From Alphaproteobacteria bacterium (GTDB lineage: Bacteria > Pseudomonadota > Alphaproteobacteria > Caulobacterales > Maricaulaceae), in assembly GCA_016124675.1 (NCBI GenBank), contig WGNG01000021.1, positions 62,001-126,000 on the forward strand: a stretch of 64,000 nt of DNA. Reading direction: 5' to 3'. The notes under the pieces were generated by a model. That model saw only the letters and a program-made list of their open reading frames with translations. It did no database searches and was not told where the DNA came from. Every line of letters begins with the position of its first letter. The stretch's first letter is position 1. Positions 9,259 through 17,195 of the stretch are shown piece by piece. The position numbers and the translations under genes were made by a program.

Positions 9259-10125
9259 CTACTCTGCGGGCACGGCTATGTTCTTGGGTACAAGCCGATG
9301 AGCCTGGGCGGTGACGATCTGGCGCAACCGGTCGGCGCCATTGACGTTGGGAATTGACGCGACGGCTTCGGACACGCGCGCCTTCAGCCGGCCAATCGCC
9401 CCGTCCATGCCGAGCTCGTGAACGCAGTTGGGCCGGCAGAGCTGGGCATCCTTTCCGGCTCCCTTGCCCGCTTCGCCGCCGCCTGCAGCATCCATGATAT
9501 CGTCAGCGATCTGATAGGCCTCACCGATCTTCTGACCCAGGGTCCGCCAGCGTTCCGGGTTCCCGCCTGCCACCAGCGCCCCGCCCATGGTTGCGGCGAC
9601 GAAGAGCGCACCGGTCTTGGCGCGGTGATATTGCTCCAGCGGTATCGCCGGTTCGCTCTCCCAAGCCTGGCCGGCCGAGATTCCGTTCGGCGCGCCGATG
9701 GAGCGGGCAATCAAGGCGGTCAGGGCCGGCAGGCGCGAGGGGTCCGGCGCCCTGGCCACCGCGATCGTTTCAAAGGCCAGCGCGATCAGCGCATCGCCCG
9801 TGAGAATCGCCAGAGGTTGCCCGAATACGGCGTGCACGGTGGGTTTTCCGCGGCGCAGGCTGGCGTCGTCAAAGGCCGGAAGGTCATCATGAACCAGCGA
9901 CGCGCAATGCAAGAGCTCAAGTGCGGCGGCGGCCGAATCGGCCAGATCCGGCGCAGGGTCGCCACAGGCGGCCGCCACAGCGAGCAAAAGCTGCGGCCTG
10001 ACCCGAGCGCCGCCCGGAAACACCGCATAAGCCAGCGCTTCGGAAAAGCGGGGCGGGCATCCCTTGCCGCCAGCCCGCTCGATTGCGGCGTGAAGCCTGG
10101 CCTCAATGCGTGCGTCCGCGTCCAT
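9259..10125 (-). CDS. crtE: geranylgeranyl diphosphate synthase
   Basis: This 288-residue trans-prenyltransferase makes GGPP for carotenoids and for the phytyl tail of bacteriochlorophyll. The first Asp-rich motif is in VHDDLPAFDD, followed by RRGKPT, and the second is AYQIADDIMD. The start at 10125 (MDADARIEARL) is preferred over one 30 bp upstream because GAGGAG lies at ribosome-binding distance. The longer reading frame would run back toward the PpsR box shared with divergent crtD. It is followed closely by crtF. Confidence 0.94.
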   Translation of the reverse strand: MDADARIEARLHAAIERAGGKGCPPRFSEALAYAVFPGGARVRPQLLLAVAAACGDPAPDLADSAAAALELLHCASLVHDDLPAFDDASLRRGKPTVHAVFGQPLAILTGDALIALAFETIAVARAPDPSRLPALTALIARSIGAPNGISAGQAWESEPAIPLEQYHRAKTGALFVAATMGGALVAGGNPERWRTLGQKIGEAYQIADDIMDAAGGGEAGKGAGKDAQLCRPNCVHELGMDGAIGRLKARVSEAVASIPNVNGADRLRQIVTAQAHRLVPKNIAVPAE

Positions 10126-10174
10126 GTCCCGCTCCTCATCGCTTGCGAGCGTCAAGAATACCTGTCACTTTAAG

Positions 10175-10192
10175 TGTTATGATGATTGGACA
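10175..10192. promoter_or_regulatory. PpsR/CrtJ-type operator between crtE and crtD
   Basis: A TGT-N12-ACA box lies in the 85-bp divergent region between crtE (start 10125) and crtD (start 10211). A nearby CACTTTAAGTG palindrome (10166-10176) overlaps its left edge. One site could control both directions. Confidence 0.8.
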
Positions 10193-10210
10193 CTTCAGCC
10201 TGGGCTGTCA

Positions 10211-11779
10211 ATGATGCGGACGCGGTCCGAGCACGGCGCGGTGATTATCGGCGCCGGCGTCGGCGGGCTGGCGGCCGCGATCGACCTGTCGTCGCGCGGC
10301 TTGCCGGTGACCCTTGTCGAGCGGGCTGACGGCCCCGGCGGGAAGATGCGCGCGCTCCATGTAGGCGGGCAGGACATTGACGCCGGTCCGACCGTGATGA
10401 CGCTTCGAAGCGCCTTTGACCGCCTGTTTGAGGAGGCCGGGTCGGCATTTGAAGACTATGTTGGCCTCATCCCGGCCGAGCGCCTGGCCCGCCATGCCTG
10501 GGATGCAGAGGACACGTTCGACCTGTTTGCAGATCCCGAGCGCTCCATTGATGAGGTGGGCCGCTTTTGCGGTGCGCGGCAAGCTGCCCTGTTCCGCCGT
10601 TTCCTGTCGGATGGTTGCAGGCTCTATGAGGCTCTGGACAGGAACTTCATGCAAATGCCCCAGTCGTCGCCGGTCGGCCTGGCCGGCCGCATGCTGCGTC
10701 ATAATCCGCGCGGCGCGCTGACGCTGAGGCCCTTCTCCAGCCTCTGGAGTGCGTTGGGGGATTATTTTCCGGATCCCCGGCTGCGCCAGCTGTTCGGCCG
10801 GTACGCCACCTATTGCGGGGCGTCGCCCTATCAGGCGCCGGCCACGCTCATGATGATCGCCGAGCTGGAGCAGCGCGGCGTCTGGTACGTCAAAGGCGGC
10901 ATGAGCCGGCTGGCGCACGGCATGGCCGCCTTTGCGGCCCGGCTGGGATGTGACATCCGCTATGGAGAGGCCGTCGATCAGGTCCTTGTCGAGGGCGGGC
11001 GGGCCTGCGGGGTCAGGCTGAGCTCCGGTGAGGTTCTGGCTGCGCGCGCGGTCGTGTCCAATGCCGATCCCGACGCCCTGCGCCAGGGCCTGCTTGGCCA
11101 GGCGGCGGTCCCGGCTCTGGGTGCGGTGCGGTTGCCGCGCAGCCTGTCGGCGCTGGTGTGGACGGCCACAGGGCGCCCCAGGGGCTTCGCGCTTGATCGG
11201 CATAATGTTGTTTTCTCAAGCAATTATGCCGCCGAGTTTGACGCCTTGTTTGCGCAAGGCCGCATCCCTGATGATCCGACAGTCTATGTTTGCGCGCAGG
11301 ATCGCGGCGCAGGTCCGCCGCCTGACGGCCCCGAACGGTTTCTGATTCTGATCAATGCGCCCGCGGATGGCGATGCGCGCACATATACGGCCCGGGAGAC
11401 GGATGCATGGCTCGATCTGACGCTCAACCAGTTGCGGGCGCGCGGTCTCGACCTCGACCTCGAAAGCATCGCCACAACAGCGCCGGACGGTTTCGCCAGG
11501 CTCTGCCCCGGGTCCGGCGGGGCCATATACGGCAGAGCCCTGCACGGATGGCGGGCGGCGTTTCTCAGGCCGGGAGCGCGCACCCGCCTGCCGGGCCTGT
11601 ATCTGGCGGGGGGCGGCGTACATCCGGGTCCGGGCGTGCCCACGGCGATGCTGTCGGGCCGGATCGCGGCGCGCTCGATCTGGGACGATTTGGCTTCGAC
11701 GCGGCGCCTGCGCCCGGCGGCTACCGCTGGGTCTATGCGGACGCCGTCAGCGGGGACGGACGTTACGCCCTCGTCCTGA
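10211..11779 (+). CDS. crtD: 1-hydroxycarotenoid 3,4-desaturase (methoxyneurosporene dehydrogenase)
   Basis: This 522-residue FAD-dependent carotenoid desaturase of the CrtI family introduces the 3,4 double bond in hydroxylated acyclic carotenoids. The dinucleotide-binding motif AVIIGAGVGGLAAAIDLSSRG begins near residue 9, and the C-terminal family motif appears as LYLAGGGVHPGPGVPTAMLSG. The start at 10211 is the first Met after the PpsR box; an ATG three bases later is equally possible and no strong ribosome site is seen. The family-like sequence ends near SIWDDL, and the final 28 or so residues are out-of-family and overlap crtC in another frame. Confidence 0.93.
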   Translation: MMRTRSEHGAVIIGAGVGGLAAAIDLSSRGLPVTLVERADGPGGKMRALHVGGQDIDAGPTVMTLRSAFDRLFEEAGSAFEDYVGLIPAERLARHAWDAEDTFDLFADPERSIDEVGRFCGARQAALFRRFLSDGCRLYEALDRNFMQMPQSSPVGLAGRMLRHNPRGALTLRPFSSLWSALGDYFPDPRLRQLFGRYATYCGASPYQAPATLMMIAELEQRGVWYVKGGMSRLAHGMAAFAARLGCDIRYGEAVDQVLVEGGRACGVRLSSGEVLAARAVVSNADPDALRQGLLGQAAVPALGAVRLPRSLSALVWTATGRPRGFALDRHNVVFSSNYAAEFDALFAQGRIPDDPTVYVCAQDRGAGPPPDGPERFLILINAPADGDARTYTARETDAWLDLTLNQLRARGLDLDLESIATTAPDGFARLCPGSGGAIYGRALHGWRAAFLRPGARTRLPGLYLAGGGVHPGPGVPTAMLSGRIAARSIWDDLASTRRLRPAATAGSMRTPSAGTDVTPSS

Positions 11780-12603
11780 TCGCGCTTCTGGGCAGCGTGT
11801 TCTCTCCCTACTATGCCTGGTCCGGACGCGGCGATCCGCTCAATCATTGCGCCCTCAATGTCTGCCTCTACGGCCCCGGCGTGCGGCGCTGGGCCATGAC
11901 CGAGCGGCGGCGCGGCGCGGTGGAGGCGAACGCCGACAGTCTGGCCCTGGGTCCCAGCCAGGTCCGCTTCGAGGACGGGGCGCTGATCTACGACATTGCA
12001 GAGTACGGCGCGCCCTTGCCCAAGGGCGTGCGCGGCCGGGTGGTGATCCGGCCCGAGGTGGAGCAGGGCGAGACTTTCACGCTGGACGGGGCCGGCCGCC
12101 ATGTCTGGCGCCCGGTCTGGCCACGCGCCCGGGTGGAGGCGCGGTTCGACGCGCCGGAGCTGACATTCTCAGGCGATGGCTATGTGGACATGAATGCGGG
12201 CAGCGAACCGCTGGAGGCCGGCTTCCGGTCCTGGAACTGGGCGCGCACGCCGACGCACGACGGCGCGGCCGTCCTGTATGACTCGGTCTGGGCGGACGGG
12301 GGCAGGCGGTCGCTGGCCCTGCGCATCGACGGCGCCGGGCGGGCGGAGGGCTTTGACGCGCCCGTCGAGCAGGCTTTGCCAAAGACCGGCTGGCGGGTGG
12401 ATCGCGCCGTCCGTTCGGATGGCCGGGCGCGGGTGATCACAACGCTCGAAGATACTCCCTTCTACTCGCGCTCCCTGATCGAGACAGGATTGCTGGGTGC
12501 GCGCCGGACATGGATGCATGAAAGCCTCGACCTGACGCGGTTTTCCTCGCCGGTGGTCAAGATGATGCTGCCCTTCCGCATGCCGCGGGCGTACTGGCGC
12601 TGA
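11548..12603 (+). CDS. crtC: carotenoid 1,2-hydratase (hydroxyneurosporene synthase)
   Basis: This enzyme adds water to the terminal 1,2 double bond of acyclic carotenoids, the step before CrtD and CrtF. Family segments are FDAAPAPGGYRWVYADAVS, IALLGSVFSPYYAWSGRG, FTLDGAGRHVWRPVWPRARV and WNWARTPTHDGAAVLYDS. The 5' end is uncertain. Family similarity begins near base 11704, inside the crtD tail, but the only ATG codons in frame before it are at 11548 and 11407, both deep inside crtD and without a ribosome site. The true start may be a rare codon or may depend on coupling with crtD termination. The 351-residue call is therefore an upper estimate. Confidence 0.85.
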   Translation: MAGGVSQAGSAHPPAGPVSGGGRRTSGSGRAHGDAVGPDRGALDLGRFGFDAAPAPGGYRWVYADAVSGDGRYALVLIALLGSVFSPYYAWSGRGDPLNHCALNVCLYGPGVRRWAMTERRRGAVEANADSLALGPSQVRFEDGALIYDIAEYGAPLPKGVRGRVVIRPEVEQGETFTLDGAGRHVWRPVWPRARVEARFDAPELTFSGDGYVDMNAGSEPLEAGFRSWNWARTPTHDGAAVLYDSVWADGGRRSLALRIDGAGRAEGFDAPVEQALPKTGWRVDRAVRSDGRARVITTLEDTPFYSRSLIETGLLGARRTWMHESLDLTRFSSPVVKMMLPFRMPRAYWR

Positions 12604-12643
12604 ACAGGCGGCGGTTGGCCCGGACGCGCCGAACAGGCCCGCG

Positions 12644-13108
12644 TCATGACCTGGTCCTGTTCAGCCGCACGATCTCAAGATTGAGCGTGGCGGCGATGGA
12701 GACCCAGACCAGATAGGGCGCCAACAGCCAGCCGGCGATGGCGTCGATCTGGGCGAAGGCGTAGAGATTGGCCGTCACAGCGAGCCAGAGCAGGATCACT
12801 TCGGCCAGCGCCAGACCCGGCTTGCGCATACCGAAGAACACCGCCGACCAGAGCGCGTTGAGCCCCAGCTGCAAGGCCCATAGGGCGAGCGCGGGATGCC
12901 ATCCGGCAAGGCCCCAAACCCGCCAGGCCGCTATGGCCATTGCGATGTAGAGGGTGGACCATACGATCGGAAAAACGATGTCCGGCGGGGTCCAGCCGGG
13001 CTTGTTCAGAGCCTTGTACCAGGCGCCCGGACGAAAGATCGCCCCGGTCAGGGACGCAAGGAACACTGCGGCGAGAAACGGCAGAAGGGTCCAATAGGGG
13101 GCGTCCAT
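12644..13108 (-). CDS. tspO: TspO/MBR family tryptophan-rich sensory protein
   Basis: This 154-residue membrane protein has five predicted helices. The WYKALNKPGWTPPDIVFPIVWSTLY region and the ALNALWS-like LNALWSAVFFG helix are TspO hallmarks. In Rhodobacter, TspO (formerly CrtK) sits between crtB and crtC and modulates photosynthesis gene expression through tetrapyrrole handling. The same position is kept here. The ATG at 13108 overlaps the stop of the preceding 39-residue ORF (TGATG), so the two are probably translated together; a GTG one codon upstream is an alternative. Confidence 0.95.
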   Translation of the reverse strand: MDAPYWTLLPFLAAVFLASLTGAIFRPGAWYKALNKPGWTPPDIVFPIVWSTLYIAMAIAAWRVWGLAGWHPALALWALQLGLNALWSAVFFGMRKPGLALAEVILLWLAVTANLYAFAQIDAIAGWLLAPYLVWVSIAATLNLEIVRLNRTRS

Positions 13109-13227
13109 CACTCCCCGTTACTCTCTTTGACATTCTTGCGCTTCATGCGGCGAAGCTCGCGCACGCCCCAGATGATGACCACCAGAGCCAGCAAGGCCTC
13201 CAGGGCGAAGAATACATAGTGGATCAT
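13108..13227 (-). CDS. 39-residue single-helix membrane protein between crtB and tspO
   Basis: This ORF begins MIHYVFFALEALLALVVIIW, a single hydrophobic helix, and ends with a strongly basic tail (VRELRRMKRKNVKES). A GGAGGAG ribosome site lies eight or nine bases before the ATG, and the TGA overlaps the tspO start, which argues strongly that it is translated. It resembles the small subunit-like membrane proteins that often sit in this place in photosynthesis clusters, but I do not recognise a named family. It could stabilise TspO or another membrane complex; that is inference. Confidence 0.75.
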   Translation of the reverse strand: MIHYVFFALEALLALVVIIWGVRELRRMKRKNVKESNGE

Positions 13228-13257
13228 GCTCGCAGCTCCTCCGGGTCTTCGGCCGCA

Positions 13258-14289
13258 TCAGCCGCCGGCCGCCCTGTCTCTCATCTTAACATCATGCAGG
13301 ATTCCGATCACCCGCCCCCACTCCTCATCCACGCGCCACCAGGGCGGCGGCGTGTCCGGGGCCGGCGCGTCCGGGGCGGCATCGACGAGAAAACGCGTTT
13401 CGGCCAGCGGTCCCTCGGCTGCGGCGGTGGAGGCGAACACGGCATCAAGCACGGCGGCGCCCGCCAGGCCCAGCTTGCGCAAGGTTGACGTGGTCGCGCG
13501 GCGATTGACTGTATCGAAGCGGTTACGCCCGGCCTCGACGCCAATCTCCCGGTAGATCCGCGCCGCGGCGTGAATGGCGGGCCGGCACCGGGACGGGAGA
13601 AAGGCAATGCCCGGGCGCGCGCGCCGGTACAGCCGGTCAGCCTCCGTCAGCAATCGCTGGACGCAGGCGGCGATATGCGCGTCGAAGCGCGGCTCGGCCA
13701 GCCACGCATCCGGGTCGCGGCCCGCTTCGGCAAACCAGGCGCGCGGCAGGTACAGGCGGCCCACCCGGGCGTCCTCGCCCACATCCCGTGCGATATTGGT
13801 CAGCTGCATGGCCACGCCCAGATCGCAAGCGCGCGCCAGGGCCTCGGCGCTGCGGGCGCCCATGACCAGCGACATCATCGCTCCGACCGAGCTCGCCACC
13901 CGGGCGCCATAGGCGCGCACGTCCGACAGCGTCTCATACTGGCGGCCGGTCGCATCCCAGGCAAAACCCTCGATGAGGGCGTCGGGCAAGGCTTGTGGTA
14001 TGTCGCATTGGCGCACCACATCACTGAAGGCGCGGTCGATCGGGCTGTCGGCCGGTTGGCCGGCGTAAATCATCGCCAGGCGCCGGGTGACCAGGCTGCA
14101 GGCCGCCGCGGCGTCCTCGCCCTGATCGACCGTATCGTCCGCCCACCGGCAGAATCCGTACAGCGCGAAGGCCCTGTCACGCGCCTCGCGAGGCAACAGA
14201 AACGAGGCGGCAAAAAAACTCTTCGACCCTCCCCTGATCGCTGCGCGGCAGGCCTGGATATCCTGCGGGCTGGCAAACGGTTCAGCCAT
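13258..14289 (-). CDS. crtB: 15-cis-phytoene synthase
   Basis: This 343-residue squalene/phytoene synthase family enzyme condenses two GGPP to phytoene. The motifs GGSKSFFAASFLLP, LYGFCRWADDTVDQGED (first Asp-rich motif) and AMQLTNIARDVGEDARVGRLYLP (second Asp-rich motif) are all intact. The start at 14289 gives MAEPFASPQDIQACR and overlaps the crtI stop as ATGGCTGA, a coupled arrangement. The C-terminal tail after the conserved domain is Ala/Pro-rich. The crtI-crtB order is standard. Confidence 0.96.
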   Translation of the reverse strand: MAEPFASPQDIQACRAAIRGGSKSFFAASFLLPREARDRAFALYGFCRWADDTVDQGEDAAAACSLVTRRLAMIYAGQPADSPIDRAFSDVVRQCDIPQALPDALIEGFAWDATGRQYETLSDVRAYGARVASSVGAMMSLVMGARSAEALARACDLGVAMQLTNIARDVGEDARVGRLYLPRAWFAEAGRDPDAWLAEPRFDAHIAACVQRLLTEADRLYRRARPGIAFLPSRCRPAIHAAARIYREIGVEAGRNRFDTVNRRATTSTLRKLGLAGAAVLDAVFASTAAAEGPLAETRFLVDAAPDAPAPDTPPPWWRVDEEWGRVIGILHDVKMRDRAAGG

Positions 14290-15805
14290 AGGCGGCGGCA
14301 TCCGGCACGATGGCGTCAAGCACGCGTGCGGACGACAGAACGCCCGGAACGCCTGCTCCGGGGTGCGTGCCTGCGCCGACCAGGTAAAGCCCCTCGACCT
14401 CCTCGCTCTTGTTGTGGGCCCGGAACCAGGCTGACTGGGTGAGCAGGGGCTCCAGCCCGAAGGCGGCGCCGTGAACCGAGTTCAGACGGTCGCGAAAGTC
14501 CAGGGGGGTCATGACCCGCGAGACCTCAACGGAGTCTTTCAGGCCGGGCAGCAAAGTCTCTTCAAGCCGCTGCTCCACCGCCTGGCGGTAGGGCTCGGCC
14601 ATCTTTGCCCAGTCGGTGTCGCCGGTCAGATTGGGAACCGGAGACAGCACATAGAACGCCTCGCATCCCGGCGGCGCCATGGAGGGGTCTGTGGCTGTCG
14701 GGCGGTGAAGGTACAGGCTGAAATCCTCCGCCAGGCGCTTCTTCTCAAAGATATCGCTGAGCAGCCCCCGGTAACGCGGACCCAGCAGAATTGTATGATG
14801 ATCCACGTCCGGGTACAGCTTTCTTGTCCCGAAATACCACAGGAACAGGCTCATGGAGTAGCGGGCCGTGTCAACCTTCCGGTCCGTCCATCGCTTGCGC
14901 CGCACGCCGGACATGAGATGCTTGTAGGTGTGTCCGACTTCGGCGTTGGACACGATCACCTGCGCCGGGATATGGCGCCCGCCAGCCAGCTCCACGCCCG
15001 TGGCCCGGCCATTCTCCACCGTGATCTGACGCACTTCGCTGTTGCACAGCACCTCTCCGCCCTGGCCCCGGATCAGGTCAACCACACCCTCCACAAGCCG
15101 GCCCGTCCCGCCCATGACGAAGTGAACGCCCCACTGACGCTCCAGGTGGGAGATGAGGCAATAGAAGGAGCTGGCGGCGAACGGGTTTCCGCCCACGAGC
15201 AGGGGATGAAAGCTCAGGGCGACCTGGAGCTGCGGATTCTTGATATACTTGGAAACAAGCTGGTGCACGGTCCGATAGGAGGACAGGCGGATCAGGTCCG
15301 GTGTCGCCCGCGCCATGGATGACAGCGTGTGGAACGGCGCATGCGCCAGCTCCTTGAAGCCGACCTCGAAGATATCCTTGCTCTTGCGCAAGAAGCGCTC
15401 ATAGCCCTCGAGATCGTCCGGGGCCACCCGCATGACTTCCGCCCGCATGGCGTCGGCGTCGCGCGGGCAGTGAATGACGCTGCCGTCGTCAAACCGGATG
15501 GCGTAGAACGGATCGATCTCGCGCAGATCGATCTCGTCCTCGAATGTGCGCCCGGCCAGCCGCCACAATTCCTCCAGCAGGAACGGGGCGGTAATGATGG
15601 TGGGCCCGGCATCGAACACATAGCCGCTGTCCTTGAACACGTAGGCCCGGCCCCCGGGCGCATCGAGCTTCTCGAGCACGGTCACCCGATACCCGCGCGC
15701 GCCGAGCCGGACGGCCGCCGCCAGCCCGCCAAAGCCCGCTCCGATCACGATCGCATGGGGCCTTCCCGGCTGCTGGGCGGGAGTGTCATCGGTGCGTTCG
15801 AGCAT
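14282..15805 (-). CDS. crtI: phytoene desaturase
   Basis: This 507-residue FAD-dependent desaturase converts phytoene to neurosporene or lycopene in the membrane. The N-terminal FAD motif AIVIGAGFGGLAAAVRLGARG and the C-terminal GLYLVGAGTHPGAGVPGVL signature are intact. The start at 15805 (MLERTDD) is preferred because GGAGG lies five bases upstream; an alternative GTG at 15847 lacks a site. Whether it performs three or four desaturations cannot be read from the sequence. It overlaps crtB by 8 bp. A degenerate TGT-N12-TGA sequence (15849-15866) lies upstream on the same strand. Confidence 0.96.
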   Translation of the reverse strand: MLERTDDTPAQQPGRPHAIVIGAGFGGLAAAVRLGARGYRVTVLEKLDAPGGRAYVFKDSGYVFDAGPTIITAPFLLEELWRLAGRTFEDEIDLREIDPFYAIRFDDGSVIHCPRDADAMRAEVMRVAPDDLEGYERFLRKSKDIFEVGFKELAHAPFHTLSSMARATPDLIRLSSYRTVHQLVSKYIKNPQLQVALSFHPLLVGGNPFAASSFYCLISHLERQWGVHFVMGGTGRLVEGVVDLIRGQGGEVLCNSEVRQITVENGRATGVELAGGRHIPAQVIVSNAEVGHTYKHLMSGVRRKRWTDRKVDTARYSMSLFLWYFGTRKLYPDVDHHTILLGPRYRGLLSDIFEKKRLAEDFSLYLHRPTATDPSMAPPGCEAFYVLSPVPNLTGDTDWAKMAEPYRQAVEQRLEETLLPGLKDSVEVSRVMTPLDFRDRLNSVHGAAFGLEPLLTQSAWFRAHNKSEEVEGLYLVGAGTHPGAGVPGVLSSARVLDAIVPDAAAYG

Positions 15806-16010
15806 GGCAGCCTCCATCCGCGCATCGTTCAGCTTCGGCGCAGTCACTTCAGTATCTATATTGACACGCCCAGCCTTGCCAGCCCGGCCGTGCGCGGTGA
15901 GGTACAGCCGCTGCGCGGCCTGCGCCGGGTGAATTCATGTTGCCGAGCGGTGACTAATTTGTTTCAATTTTGCCGCTGGGCCAGTCGGCCCGGACGAATC
16001 GGCGGTGGAC

Positions 16011-17195
16011 ATGGGCAAGACCATTCTGTTGACCCTGGGGCGGTTGCCGAAAGGGTTGGAATTGGCGCGATGCCTGCACGGGGCCGGCAACCGGGTGATC
16101 ATTGCGGACCCCTTCGCCCTGCATCTTTCGAAGCCGTCCAGAGCTGTCGCGCGCTGCGTGAGGACGCCGGCGCCGGCGTCAGACCCTGAAGCCTATCTGG
16201 ACGCCCTGTGCCGGATCATCCGCGAGGAGGCGGTGGATCTGGTCATTCCCGTGTCCGAGGAAGTCATGCATGTGGCCGCTCTGGCCGGCCGTCTGCCCGC
16301 GACGGCCGAGCTCCTGTGCGAACCGTTCGAGCGCATCCTGACGCTGCATGACAAATTCGAGTTCATGGAGACTGTCGCCGGGGCGGGCTTGCGGGCGCCG
16401 CCGACCTGCCTGGGCGACAGCGCCGGGGCGGCGGCGCTGGCGGAGTCTGGCGAAACGGTCGTGAAGGCGCGCTTTGGATGCGCGGGATCGGGACTGCACT
16501 TTCTGAGCGCCGGCCAGATCCTGCCCGATCAGCTCAGGTCTGCAGACTGGGTGGTGCAGCGCCGGATCAGGGGGCGGGAGTACAGCACGCAATCTCTCTG
16601 CCGCAACGGCGAGGTGCTGGCGCATGTCAACTATCGTGGTCTCATTTTCTCCGGAACTGTCGCGGTGTGCTTTGAGCAAGTGGCGCTTCCGGCCATTGAT
16701 GAGTGGGTTTCAAGGTTTGCCGGGCAAACCGGGTTCACAGGGTTTGTCGCCTTTGATTTCATCGTTGACGCGGATGGAACGCCCTGGCCCCTGGAGTGCA
16801 ACCCGCGCCTGACCAGTGGCCTGCATTTCCTGCGCCATGATGACCTCGCGGCGGTGATCATGGGACAGCCCATCGGCCATCGCGTGCGCCTGAAAGCCCA
16901 GCCACGCTTCCAGGAAAGCCATACCGCGCTGACCCGGGCCTACAGCCAGGCGCTCAGGCCCGCCGCCTTCTGGCGCATGTTGAAGACCATGGCCAGCGCC
17001 CGCGATGTGCTCTGGTCAGCTGCCGATCCCTGGGTGTTTCCGCTGATGACGCCCATGTCATGGCCGGTCCTGAAGCAGGTGATCTTCCAGGGGCGCAGTT
17101 TCGGCGACGCGGCGACGCTGGACATCCAGTGGCATCCTGCGGGGCCCGTCCCGCCCCAGTCCGGCGCGCCGGCGCATCAGGCGGCTGCGTTGTGA
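16011..17195 (+). CDS. ATP-grasp domain protein in the crtA position
   Basis: This 394-residue protein resembles carbamoyl-phosphate-synthase-type ATP-grasp ligases. An N-terminal Rossmann-like pre-ATP-grasp domain (TILLTLGRLPKGLELARCL) is followed by LVIPVSEEVMHVAALAG, a HDKFEFMETVAGAGLRAPPT linker, a KARFGCAGSG nucleotide loop and the metal-binding WPLECNPRLTSGLHFL motif. ATP-grasp enzymes join a carboxylate to an amine, thiol or other nucleophile through an acyl phosphate. The substrate is unknown. The gene lies divergent from crtI and overlaps the convergent P450 gene by 19 bp at the 3' ends. A GTG at 16005 is an alternative start. A role in carotenoid or pigment tailoring is inferred from position only. 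Confidence 0.8.
   Translation: MGKTILLTLGRLPKGLELARCLHGAGNRVIIADPFALHLSKPSRAVARCVRTPAPASDPEAYLDALCRIIREEAVDLVIPVSEEVMHVAALAGRLPATAELLCEPFERILTLHDKFEFMETVAGAGLRAPPTCLGDSAGAAALAESGETVVKARFGCAGSGLHFLSAGQILPDQLRSADWVVQRRIRGREYSTQSLCRNGEVLAHVNYRGLIFSGTVAVCFEQVALPAIDEWVSRFAGQTGFTGFVAFDFIVDADGTPWPLECNPRLTSGLHFLRHDDLAAVIMGQPIGHRVRLKAQPRFQESHTALTRAYSQALRPAAFWRMLKTMASARDVLWSAADPWVFPLMTPMSWPVLKQVIFQGRSFGDAATLDIQWHPAGPVPPQSGAPAHQAAAL

Noticed and set aside
15849-15866. TGT-N12-TGA sequence upstream of crtI as a fourth PpsR box
   Set aside because: Only one half-site is perfect; I treat it as a degenerate or chance match.
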